DNA of 16,254 bases from Chloroflexota bacterium (lineage in GTDB: Bacteria > Chloroflexota > Anaerolineae > Ardenticatenales > Ardenticatenaceae), in the NCBI GenBank assembly GCA_003520455.1, contig DOUV01000439.1, forward strand, positions 2,689 to 18,942, read 5' to 3'. How positions within the stretch are numbered: the stretch's first letter is position 1; the number at the start of each line of letters is the position of its first letter. This document shows, piece by piece, positions 1 through 6,731 of the stretch. The translations under genes were made by a program, and so were the position numbers. The notes below the pieces were generated by a model. The model searched no databases and had not been told where the DNA came from. It worked only from the letters and a program-made list of their open reading frames with translations.

Positions 1-25
1 CTCACCTCACCTCACCTCACCTCGC
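1..25. repeat. CTCAC pentanucleotide tandem repeat at window edge
   Basis: Four perfect copies of CTCAC are followed by one variant copy (CTCGC). The tract sits at the very first base of the window, so its true length is unknown. It adjoins the decayed transporter ATPase fragment and has no coding role that I can see. It may be a simple-sequence tract or an assembly-edge artefact. Confidence 0.7.
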
Positions 26-340
26 CGCCCCGGGCCATGCGGCAGCGAGCCTCCGGTGCGTCTCGCGCCAGAGCAGGTGCACGCGCGCCCCATTTCGCTG
101 CCTGCGGCGCGCCTCCATCAACTTCTCTGGGTCGCCAGGTCCTGGCACAGAGCGATCTTCCGGACGATGCGCGCCAGACCGAGCTTTGCGATCCTATGCC
201 GTGGCCTCGAAGATGATCCGGCCCCGATCCGGGCGGCAGAAGCCGTTGATGCAGTTGCGCATGTTGATCTTGCCGGCGCTATCAGGCCCGATGATGACCA
301 GAATCTCGCCCGCGTGCAGATCAAACAGGTCATAATGATC
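20..340 (-). pseudogene. Decayed LivG-type branched-chain amino acid ABC transporter ATPase fragment
   Basis: Read on the minus strand, three consecutive frames give pieces of the N-terminal part of a LivG-like ABC ATPase. Frame one (about 340 to 194) reads LFDLHAGEILVIIGP, then a degenerate Walker A (GPDSAGKIN at 289-263, where the family has GPNGAGKTS), then INGFCRPDRGRIIFE and a TAG stop at 196-194. The next frame continues with HRIAKLGLAR and IALCQDL, matching the family's HRIAxLGVAR and IALF segment, up to a TGA at 120-118. A third frame has a weaker match (LMEARRR ... LLWRE) before the CTCAC repeat. There is no start codon, since an in-frame TAG lies just upstream, and residues are missing between the first two pieces. 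LivG normally energises uptake of branched-chain amino acids or related small carboxylates. Here it is a non-functional remnant downstream of the thiolase. Family assignment is from recognised motifs. Confidence 0.7.
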
Positions 341-368
341 CTATCCTTTTGACCTTCTCAAGAATCGG

Positions 369-1547
369 TCACTCCCCTCGGATGATCATCGCCCCTGCAA
401 TCCCCTGCCCTCCACACAAGGAAGCCAATCCCAGTTGCCCGGACTTTAAAATGTGCGCCAGGTGGACAATCATCCGCGCCCCGCTGAATGCCGTGGGATG
501 TCCCAGAGCGATCGCGCCTCCATGGACATTGAGCTTTGAGCGATTCCACTGTAGGACCTTTTCATTGGCGAGAATCTGAGCCGCAAAGGCTTCATTCACC
601 TCTAACAGGTCGACATCTTCGAGCGCCACCCCAATCTTCTCCAGCAATCGGGGAATCACAATTGCCGGGCCATCGGTGAAATTCTCCGGTTTGACTCCCA
701 TGAAGAGATGCCCGACGAAGGAAGCCATGGGCTTGAGTCCGAGAGCAGCAGCCCTCGTCCTGGAGGTGATGAGCACGGCTGCCGCCCCATCCGTGGTTCC
801 GGAGGCATTGCCGGCCGTCACCGTCTTTCCGTTCTCAAACGCCGGCGGCAGTCTGGCCAGTTTCTCCAGGGAGACATCGGGACGGTAGCTTTCATCCTCG
901 GAAAACCTCCGGTCGGAACCGTCCTTCCCGGGCAGCATGACCGGCAGCACCTCGTTTGCGAACACTCCCTCGGCCCAGCCCTGGCTTGCCTTCCGGTGGC
1001 TCGAGCAGGCGTACTGATCTTGCTCCTCCCTGGATATCCCCCAGCGTTCTGCGGTGAGCTCGGCGATTTGTCCCACGTGCAAGCCACAAGTTGGATCGAC
1101 GAGGGAGGCGAAAGAGTCCTGAAGAACGATATCGCCTCGGCGAAATCCATCAAAGCGCGCGCCCTTTAAGATATGCGGCATGTTGCTCATGCTCTCCATG
1201 CCGCCGGCTACGATCACCTCGGCCTCTCCCAACCGGATCGCCTGAGTCGCGAGGGCAAGTGCCTTGAGGCCCGCCGGGCACACCATGACCACGGTGTGCG
1301 CTGGAACGCTCTCGGGAACGCCGGCAAAATGGGCCGCGGTTCGAGCCGGATTCAGCCCCACCCCGTCCAGGCGATTACAGGCCAGAATCACTTCACCGAT
1401 CGCTTTCGGATCGATACCCGTCCTTTCGATGAGTCCCCGGATCGCCCTCGCGCCGAGTTCGTAGACCGGGCAATCCTTCAAGGATCCCCCAAAACGTCCG
1501 ATGGGAAGCCGGACGGCACCGGCGATTACGATATCCTTGATGCCCAT
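369..1547 (-). CDS. Thiolase (acetyl-CoA C-acyltransferase)
   Basis: This 392-residue protein has the normal thiolase length and would cleave 3-oxoacyl-CoA with CoA to acetyl-CoA plus a shortened acyl-CoA, in the cytoplasm. The nucleophilic Cys is C90 (in VMVCPAGLKAL), NEAFAAQ is at 318-324, the catalytic His is H350 (in ALGHPTA) and the second Cys is C378 (in LCGGQG), all at positions expected for biosynthetic and degradative thiolases. The usual CGSG around the nucleophile is CPAG here. I chose the ATG at 1547: GAGGG (1559-1555) lies 7 nt upstream and the protein begins in register with the family. An upstream ATG at 1580 would overlap the previous gene. It is the last intact gene of the minus-strand operon, 10 bp after the MaoC gene. 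It is the natural final step for 3-oxoacyl-CoA from carboxylation or beta-oxidation; chain-length preference cannot be read. Confidence 0.93.
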   Translation of the reverse strand: MGIKDIVIAGAVRLPIGRFGGSLKDCPVYELGARAIRGLIERTGIDPKAIGEVILACNRLDGVGLNPARTAAHFAGVPESVPAHTVVMVCPAGLKALALATQAIRLGEAEVIVAGGMESMSNMPHILKGARFDGFRRGDIVLQDSFASLVDPTCGLHVGQIAELTAERWGISREEQDQYACSSHRKASQGWAEGVFANEVLPVMLPGKDGSDRRFSEDESYRPDVSLEKLARLPPAFENGKTVTAGNASGTTDGAAAVLITSRTRAAALGLKPMASFVGHLFMGVKPENFTDGPAIVIPRLLEKIGVALEDVDLLEVNEAFAAQILANEKVLQWNRSKLNVHGGAIALGHPTAFSGARMIVHLAHILKSGQLGLASLCGGQGIAGAMIIRGE

Positions 1548-1557
1548 TGCTTGTCCC

Positions 1558-2013
1558 TCACGCACCGCGGTGCTCCGCACAAGATCCGGCCACGCCTGGA
1601 AGAAAGCTTATCCGTGCCTGCCCGGCGATGACCTTTTTGGCCGCCTGGTTCTCGCAGTAGACTTCACACGTAATCGACCGGTCGGCTTCACTTTTTTCGA
1701 TGACTTTGCCCCTCGTTGTAATCGAATCGCCCGGCCGAACCGGTGCCAGGAATTCGACTTCCATCTCCCCACCGTCGATCCAGGCATATTCAAACTGATT
1801 GGTCATCATCTGGGAGATGAAAGCTAAGCCAAGCATCCCGTGAGCTATGGTTCCTCCAAACCTCGTCTTCTGAGCGAACTCGGGATCAACGTGGATCGGA
1901 TTGGAGTCCCCCGATGCTTCCGAGTACCGAATGATCCTATCCTGGTCGATCTCCCTGACAACCGGCTCCAGCTCATCGCCAACCTCAATCTTGTCAAACA
2001 GATCCTCGTCCAA
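1558..2013 (-). CDS. MaoC-family (R)-specific enoyl-CoA hydratase
   Basis: This 151-residue single hot-dog-fold protein carries the hydratase-2 motif: SGDSNPIH with catalytic D36 and H41, followed by FGGTIAHGML. Enzymes of this family add water to trans-2-enoyl-CoA, giving (R)-3-hydroxyacyl-CoA. The start is a TTG at 2013; no ATG lies upstream in frame and the next Met is well inside the fold. GGGAG (2025-2021) is 7 nt upstream and overlaps the stop of the preceding gene, so translation is probably coupled. The neighbour at 2025-2465 is a second hot-dog protein lacking the catalytic His, so the two may form a heteromeric hydratase with this gene supplying the active site. It fits between the acyl-CoA dehydrogenase and the SDR in a beta-oxidation sequence. 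Confidence 0.9.
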   Translation of the reverse strand: MDEDLFDKIEVGDELEPVVREIDQDRIIRYSEASGDSNPIHVDPEFAQKTRFGGTIAHGMLGLAFISQMMTNQFEYAWIDGGEMEVEFLAPVRPGDSITTRGKVIEKSEADRSITCEVYCENQAAKKVIAGQARISFLPGVAGSCAEHRGA

Positions 2014-2027
2014 GCGGCCTCTCCCTA
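2006..2027 (-). promoter_or_regulatory. Ribosome-binding site for a TTG start, overlapping the upstream stop
   Basis: On the minus strand, TAG (2027-2025, stop of the inactive-type hot-dog gene) runs directly into GGGAGAGG, which sits 4-7 nt before TTG at 2013. This arrangement decides the TTG start of the MaoC hydratase and suggests stop-start coupling of the two hot-dog proteins, as expected for subunits of one complex. Confidence 0.6.
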
Positions 2028-2465
2028 CCTGGGCCAGCTGCCCGTTATCCTGGCCAAGACCACCTCCTCATCCCTCTCGTTTCTGACCAGGCTCTCGAAC
2101 ACCATAAGCTTCTTGCCTCGTTGGACATACTTGTCCGCCAGCTTGATCGTGATCTTGAGCTTGTCCCCCGCCTTTATCGGACGGATGAACCTAAAGTATT
2201 GCCGGGCATGGATTGTGCCGGGCGGTATGCTGACTTCTCCCAGGACGACCCTCAGGGTGGTGACCAGGGCCGCAATCGTGGGCGGCGCAATGGGTTGACC
2301 GTATTTGGATCGCCGGGCATAGTCCTCGTCCACATACAGAGGATGACGATCCTCGACGGCCTCGACATACTTCGCCACCTGATCCTCTGTGATCTCATAC
2401 TGTACGGAAGGAAACTCATGGCCGGCCACCAAGTCGTCATACATCAACTCTCGCGTTTCGCGCAT
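2025..2465 (-). CDS. Hot-dog (FAS1-type dehydratase-like) protein without the catalytic His
   Basis: This 146-residue protein aligns to the MaoC N-terminal/FAS1-like dehydratase fold: VEDRHPLYVDEDYA near 37-50, then YGQPIAPPTI where active hydratases have F-x3-IAHGML. At the catalytic motif D39 is retained, but the position of the catalytic His (D-x4-H) is Tyr (Y44), and the His of IAHG is replaced by Pro. It is therefore probably a structural or substrate-binding partner rather than an independent hydratase. It lies 11 bp before the active MaoC gene and 9 bp after the SDR gene. Known two-gene hot-dog hydratases such as ChsH1/ChsH2 of mycobacterial steroid side-chain degradation pair an active and an inactive half for bulky CoA esters; applying that here is inference. 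The start ATG at 2465 is preceded by GAGG about 9 nt upstream. Confidence 0.82.
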   Translation of the reverse strand: MRETRELMYDDLVAGHEFPSVQYEITEDQVAKYVEAVEDRHPLYVDEDYARRSKYGQPIAPPTIAALVTTLRVVLGEVSIPPGTIHARQYFRFIRPIKAGDKLKITIKLADKYVQRGKKLMVFESLVRNERDEEVVLARITGSWPR

Positions 2466-2474
2466 GGGCGTGCC

Positions 2475-3218
2475 TCACATGACCATACCGCCATCCACGC
2501 ACAGGACCTGGCCCGTGATATAGCTGGCGGAGGCTGAAGCCAAAAAGACAAAGGCCGGCGCGATCTCCTCGGGCTCCGCCAGCCTCCCCAGTGGGATGCG
2601 CGCCAGGTAGAGCTCCTTTAGCTTCTGGTCAGCCAGTATCTTCTCGGTCATCTGCGTCGCTGCCGCGGGAGCGACACAGTTGACGGTGATGTTGTAGCGG
2701 GCCAGCTCACGGGCAGCGGACTTTGTGATGGAGATGATCCCGCCCTTGGCTGCACTGTAATTGATCTGGCCAATAGTTCCCAGGATGCCGGCCGATGAGG
2801 TCACGTTGATGATCCGGCCGGTCATTCGCTCTCGCATGTGCCCTCCGGCAATTTGGACGCACATGAAGGTGCCTTTCAGGTGAACGTCGATGACCTGGTC
2901 GAAGTCCTCTTGCGTCATCTTGTGGAGCATCGCCGGTCGGATCAGGCCGGCATTGTTCACCCAAATATCGACCTGGCAAAAGCGCTCGATGCTCCTCTCG
3001 AGCAGGTTCTCGATCTGGCGGCGCTCTGTGACATCCGTCTTGACGGCCAGGGCCGTGCCACCGGATGAACAGATCTCACTCGCAACCGCCTGGCCAGTTG
3101 CTCGATCCAGCTCACCAATGACGACCTTCGCCCCTTCTCGGGCAAAGGCCAGAGCGACGGCCCGGCCAATCCCCTGCCCCGCCCCGGTGATGACCGCGAC
3201 CTTGCTACTGATTCCCAT
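2475..3218 (-). CDS. SDR-family oxidoreductase (3-hydroxyacyl-CoA dehydrogenase-like)
   Basis: From the ATG at 3218 this is a 247-residue classical short-chain dehydrogenase. The Rossmann motif TGAGQGIG is at 11-18, NNAG at 88-91, catalytic Ser at about 141 and YSAAK (Y154, K158) follows; the C-terminus ends in the SDR pattern YITGQVLCVDGG. It should oxidise a hydroxyl to a ketone with NAD(P)+. An acidic residue after the second strand (GELD) hints at NAD(H) preference, which is inference. A GTG at 3245 and an ATG at 3227 are also in frame, and no start has a strong Shine-Dalgarno. The 3218 start gives the usual N-terminal length before the glycine motif. Next to the hydratase pair and thiolase, its likely role is oxidation of (R)-3-hydroxyacyl-CoA to 3-oxoacyl-CoA. 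An alcohol dehydrogenase role on a secondary alcohol is an alternative. Confidence 0.9.
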   Translation of the reverse strand: MGISSKVAVITGAGQGIGRAVALAFAREGAKVVIGELDRATGQAVASEICSSGGTALAVKTDVTERRQIENLLERSIERFCQVDIWVNNAGLIRPAMLHKMTQEDFDQVIDVHLKGTFMCVQIAGGHMRERMTGRIINVTSSAGILGTIGQINYSAAKGGIISITKSAARELARYNITVNCVAPAAATQMTEKILADQKLKELYLARIPLGRLAEPEEIAPAFVFLASASASYITGQVLCVDGGMVM

Positions 3219-3263
3219 GCCAACCATCGTTTTGGGCGCTGTCACATCTGGGCCGTCAACCCT

Positions 3264-4604
3264 TCAATCATTCACGTTGTTTGAGAAACGCCATTGAAGC
3301 TCATGCCTGAAGTCGGGGTGGGCGATAGAGATAAGGGCTGCAGCCCTCTCGTTCAGGTTTCGATATCGAAGGTCCACTGCTCCATATTCCGTCACCACAT
3401 AGTGTGCCAGGTAGCGGGGCAGCGTGACCGGGACCCCCGGCTTGAGACGGTGCACAATTCTCGAGGCTGTCCCCTGCATAGCCGTGGAAGGCAAGGCCAC
3501 AATCGACTTGCCTCCCTGGGCGAGGGCCGCGCCAAGCGTGAAATCAAACTGTCCACCGGGTCCGATCTCAAGCTCTCCGATGAACTCGGCATTGACCTGG
3601 CCCGACAGGTCTATCTCGACGGCGGAATTGATCGCGCAAAAGCCGTCCAACTGGATTAAGACGTGCGGGCTGTGGGTGTATTCGACCGTGTGCATTTCTA
3701 TGGCTGGATTGCCCGCGACGTAGTCGAAAATAGCCCTGGTCCCGAGCACCTCCCCGGTGACCGTCTTCCCCGAATTGAGGGTCTTCCTGGAGTTGGTCAC
3801 AACGCCTGCCTCAACCAGGTCGATGAGGCCATCGGAAATCATTCCGGAATGAATTCCCAGATCCCGCTTCTCCTTCAACGCGCCATAGACAGCGTTCGAG
3901 ATGGCCCCAAAGCCGATCTCCAACGTGGCTCCATCGGGAATCAGGCTGGCCACCAACTCGCCGATGCGCCGATCCCGTTCGGAAGGTTGATGAAGAGGCG
4001 CTTCGATCAATGGATGGTCCGCTTCCGTCAGATAATCGATCTCAGAGATGTGGACGAGGCTGTTCCCCAGAGTCCTGGGCATCTGTTTATTGACTTCTGC
4101 AATCACCACGTTCGCATTTTTCACCACGGCCATGGTGTGCCCCACGGAGACGCCAAGGCTGAGGTAGCCCGCCTCGTCGGGCGGGCTGACGGAGATCAGG
4201 CCCACATCGATGGGAAGGGGGCCCTGTGGAGAGAGAAGGGAAGGAATCTGGAAGAAGCTGATGGGCAGGAACTGTGCCTTTCCCGCATTGATGGCCGACG
4301 CCGTCCGGAGTGAGATCTGCCAGGTACTATAATGAAAAGTGTCCAGATACTCCTCGCCCAGGAACTTGTAGCCTCCCTGCGAGAGGCCGCTGATGATCTG
4401 CACGTCCCGGAGGCGATTTTTCTCCTCCAGCAGAGCGTCAATAAGAGAGAGCGGGTCTCCCCCCATGGCAATGAAGATGCGATCCCCAGATTTGATGGCC
4501 CGCATGGCCTCTCGGGCCTCGACAAACTGCCCTTTCATTTCGTGGTCGATGCTTCGTTCCCCTGGCTGCCTCTCCTGGTGCGGCCGTTGCCCAGCGCCCC
4601 GCAT
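3264..4604 (-). CDS. Acetyl-CoA hydrolase/transferase family protein (4-hydroxybutyrate CoA-transferase-like)
   Basis: This protein of up to 446 residues has the two-domain fold of family-2-type acetyl-CoA hydrolases/transferases: IKSGDRIF near 37, VSPPDEAGYLSLG near 139-151, LEIGFGAISNAV near 228, DLGIHSGMISDGL at 248-260 and VVTEYGAVDLR near the C-terminus. These enzymes move CoA between carboxylic acids, or hydrolyse acyl-CoA. The catalytic Glu of 4-hydroxybutyrate CoA-transferase (in HSEMISDG) is Gly here (G254, codon GGA at 3845-3843), so normal Glu-thioester chemistry is doubtful unless another residue acts. The ATG at 4604 overlaps the amidohydrolase stop (TGATG), but the first 22 residues look unlike the family. 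An ATG at 4538 (424 residues) gives a more typical length, though its Shine-Dalgarno is weak. In context it could activate a 3-oxoacid, or release acids from CoA. Confidence 0.88.
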   Translation of the reverse strand: MRGAGQRPHQERQPGERSIDHEMKGQFVEAREAMRAIKSGDRIFIAMGGDPLSLIDALLEEKNRLRDVQIISGLSQGGYKFLGEEYLDTFHYSTWQISLRTASAINAGKAQFLPISFFQIPSLLSPQGPLPIDVGLISVSPPDEAGYLSLGVSVGHTMAVVKNANVVIAEVNKQMPRTLGNSLVHISEIDYLTEADHPLIEAPLHQPSERDRRIGELVASLIPDGATLEIGFGAISNAVYGALKEKRDLGIHSGMISDGLIDLVEAGVVTNSRKTLNSGKTVTGEVLGTRAIFDYVAGNPAIEMHTVEYTHSPHVLIQLDGFCAINSAVEIDLSGQVNAEFIGELEIGPGGQFDFTLGAALAQGGKSIVALPSTAMQGTASRIVHRLKPGVPVTLPRYLAHYVVTEYGAVDLRYRNLNERAAALISIAHPDFRHELQWRFSNNVND

Positions 4605-5449
4605 CAGAGATGAAGAATGCGCTGGGCGTTCTTCAAGAACACCTTTTCCAGCACCTCCGGCTTGTACTGCTCAGTTTCCCACGCTTCGAAAAGCTGGTTG
4701 AACTGGAGGGCCGGGTAATCGGAACCGAACATGAACTTGTCCTGCAGCCGGCCATTGATCTCCTTTTTCAGGGCCGGGGTGAAATACTTTGGGTTCCAAC
4801 CGGAGAGCTCGTTAAAGACGTTCTCCTTGTGCAGCAAGATCATCAGCATCTCGTCCTGCCAGGGCCAGGAAGGATGGGAGGCGATAATCGTCAGATTCGG
4901 AAAATCGGCCGCGACATCGTCCAGGTGCAGGGGTTGGCCGTATTTCAAATGGATCCGGCTTTCTTTCATGTTGATGCCGACCCCGGTTGTCCCGGTATGG
5001 AACTGGACCGGGACCCCAAGCTCGCTGCAGAGGTCGTAGACCGGATAGAACCGCCTGTCGTTGGCGAAGAACTGCTGCACGGGCGGATGAAACTTAACCC
5101 CCAGCATGCCCAATTCCTTCATTGCTCTTTCGATTTCCTGAAGCGCGGCCCTGCCTTTCCAGGGATCCACGCTGGCAAAGCCCCCGACAAAGCTCTCGGG
5201 AAATCTCTTCACCAGGTCGACCACGTAGTCATTGGGGATCCTCTCCAGCCCTGTGGCCGTCTCGGCATCGAAACCCAGGATGATGGCCTTCACGTTCGAA
5301 GCCTTGACCACCTCCGCAAATTCCTCTTCGGTGTGGACCATACTCCTGTAGTCGTACTTGTAGTAATCGCCCATTGCCTTGAAATAGGGATCGAAGGGCT
5401 TGAGGCCGGTCCGCGTGGGGATATGGCAATGAACATCAATGGCCTTCAT
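4604..5449 (-). CDS. Metal-dependent amidohydrolase-family (Amidohydro_2) TIM-barrel protein
   Basis: This is a 281-residue protein of the amidohydrolase-2 family, which includes ACMSD and gamma-resorcylate decarboxylases and various C-C or lactone hydrolases. The metal-site pattern is visible: DVHCH (H7, H9) at the N-terminus, H151 (QFHTGT), H192 (ASHPSWPW) and D244 (GSDYP). There is no signal peptide, so it is cytoplasmic. GGAGAG lies about 5 nt upstream of the ATG, and its stop overlaps the ATG of the CoA-transferase, indicating co-expression. The reaction cannot be told from sequence: decarboxylation, ring hydrolysis of a cyclic diketone or lactone, or hydrolysis of an amide or ester are all possible. 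Its presence is not needed for acetone metabolism, so it may mark a cyclic or branched substrate, which is inference. Confidence 0.85.
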   Translation of the reverse strand: MKAIDVHCHIPTRTGLKPFDPYFKAMGDYYKYDYRSMVHTEEEFAEVVKASNVKAIILGFDAETATGLERIPNDYVVDLVKRFPESFVGGFASVDPWKGRAALQEIERAMKELGMLGVKFHPPVQQFFANDRRFYPVYDLCSELGVPVQFHTGTTGVGINMKESRIHLKYGQPLHLDDVAADFPNLTIIASHPSWPWQDEMLMILLHKENVFNELSGWNPKYFTPALKKEINGRLQDKFMFGSDYPALQFNQLFEAWETEQYKPEVLEKVFLKNAQRILHL

Positions 5450-5535
5450 CTACACTCTCCGCTGCGCCGTGTGCCGTTCGGCCCGGCTGCACTCCCAATG
5501 CCAGGCGGTCAGTCTTCGCAGAGCCCTGATCCACC

Positions 5536-6675
5536 TCAGACCCCCAACTCCCTGGCAATAATCAGGTGCTGGATCTCTGACGTTCCTTCAGTGATCGTAT
5601 ACAGCCGCGCATCCCGCCACAGTCTCTGGATGGGGAACTCCATCATGTAGCCATACCCACCATGAATCTGCATGGCATCCGCTGTGATTTTCTGGAGCGT
5701 CTCGGTGCAGAAGAGCTTGACCATGGAGGCTTCTTTCGAGCAATTCACACCTTGATCCAGGAGGCAGGCAGCCCGATATGTGATTGTTCGCATGATGTCG
5801 ATGTACATGGCCATTTCGGCCAGCTTGAACTTGTTGACCTGGAACTCGCTAATGGGTCGGCCAAATTGCACCCTCGTCTGGGCATACTTCAAGCTCATCT
5901 CATAGGCGGCTTGGGCGACCCCGACGCACCGTGCCCCGAAGGAGATCCGGCCCGAGGCCAGCGACTTTGACAGTTGAGCAAACCCTTCGCCCTCCTTCGT
6001 GCCGATCCTGTTCTCCACCGGGATGCGGCAATTCTCGAAGACCAGTTCTGCAGTTTCGGCCGATCGGTTTCCCACCTTGCCTAGTTTCCTGGACACCGAA
6101 AAACCAGGCGCATCGCGGTCGACGATGAACAGGGTGATCCCCTCTCGTCTCCTGGCGTGGTCGGTGTAGGCGGCAACGACGCAATAGTCACAAATGGGGC
6201 CGTTGGTGATGAACATCTTGGTCCCGTTCAGGATATAGTCGTCCTGGTCGCGGGTGGCCGTCGTCCGGATAGACGCCACATCCGAGCCAGCGTCGGGCTC
6301 CGTGAGGGCAAAGGCCGCGATCTTTTCCCCCTTGATGGTGGCTGTTAAGTACTGTTGTTTCTGCTCTTCGGTTCCAAAATGGAAGATCGGATCGGCGGCC
6401 AGGGCGCCGACCATCAGACCGGCGGCAATTCCCGAGCAGACCCGATGGAGCTCCTCGACATAGATACACTCTGTGACCTTGTCGGCCCCCGCACCGCCGT
6501 ATTGGGCCGGGTACCGTATGCCCAGATACCCTAGCGCCCCCAGTTTTGGAAACAGTTCTACCGGAAACTGCTCTTTCGCTTCTGCTTCTTCCACCAGAGG
6601 AGCAATCTCTTTTTCGGCGAATTCCTTCATTGCCTTCTGGAAAAATACCTGCTCCTCACTCAATGCGAGATCCAT
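5536..6675 (-). CDS. Acyl-CoA dehydrogenase
   Basis: This 379-residue FAD enzyme has the standard length and architecture: an N-terminal helical domain starting MDLALSEEQ, a mid beta domain with FALTEPDAGSD and KMFITNGP, and a C-terminal helical domain with QFGRPISEFQ and HGGYGY. The catalytic Glu is E363 in ITEGTSEIQ, typical of short- and branched-chain acyl-CoA dehydrogenases. It would introduce the 2,3 double bond of an acyl-CoA, passing electrons to an electron-transfer flavoprotein not encoded in this window. The ATG at 6675 has GAGGTG about 6 nt upstream; the reading frame is open further upstream (to 6876) but that stretch overlaps the ligase gene and is unlike the family. It is 56 bp after the CoA ligase gene and 86 bp before the amidohydrolase gene. 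Confidence 0.93.
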   Translation of the reverse strand: MDLALSEEQVFFQKAMKEFAEKEIAPLVEEAEAKEQFPVELFPKLGALGYLGIRYPAQYGGAGADKVTECIYVEELHRVCSGIAAGLMVGALAADPIFHFGTEEQKQQYLTATIKGEKIAAFALTEPDAGSDVASIRTTATRDQDDYILNGTKMFITNGPICDYCVVAAYTDHARRREGITLFIVDRDAPGFSVSRKLGKVGNRSAETAELVFENCRIPVENRIGTKEGEGFAQLSKSLASGRISFGARCVGVAQAAYEMSLKYAQTRVQFGRPISEFQVNKFKLAEMAMYIDIMRTITYRAACLLDQGVNCSKEASMVKLFCTETLQKITADAMQIHGGYGYMMEFPIQRLWRDARLYTITEGTSEIQHLIIARELGV

Positions 6676-6731
6676 TCCATTCACCTCATACGCGCGCCGT
6701 TCGCCCTGGGGCCAGGAGCTGAAATCGGCAG

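Noticed and set aside
1..25. CTCAC repeats considered as the start of a CRISPR or other repeat array
   Set aside because: The unit is only five bases with no spacers; a simple-sequence tract.
4610..5650. 346-residue plus-strand open frame opposite the amidohydrolase
   Set aside because: It is the complement of a well-supported gene, with no family motif of its own.
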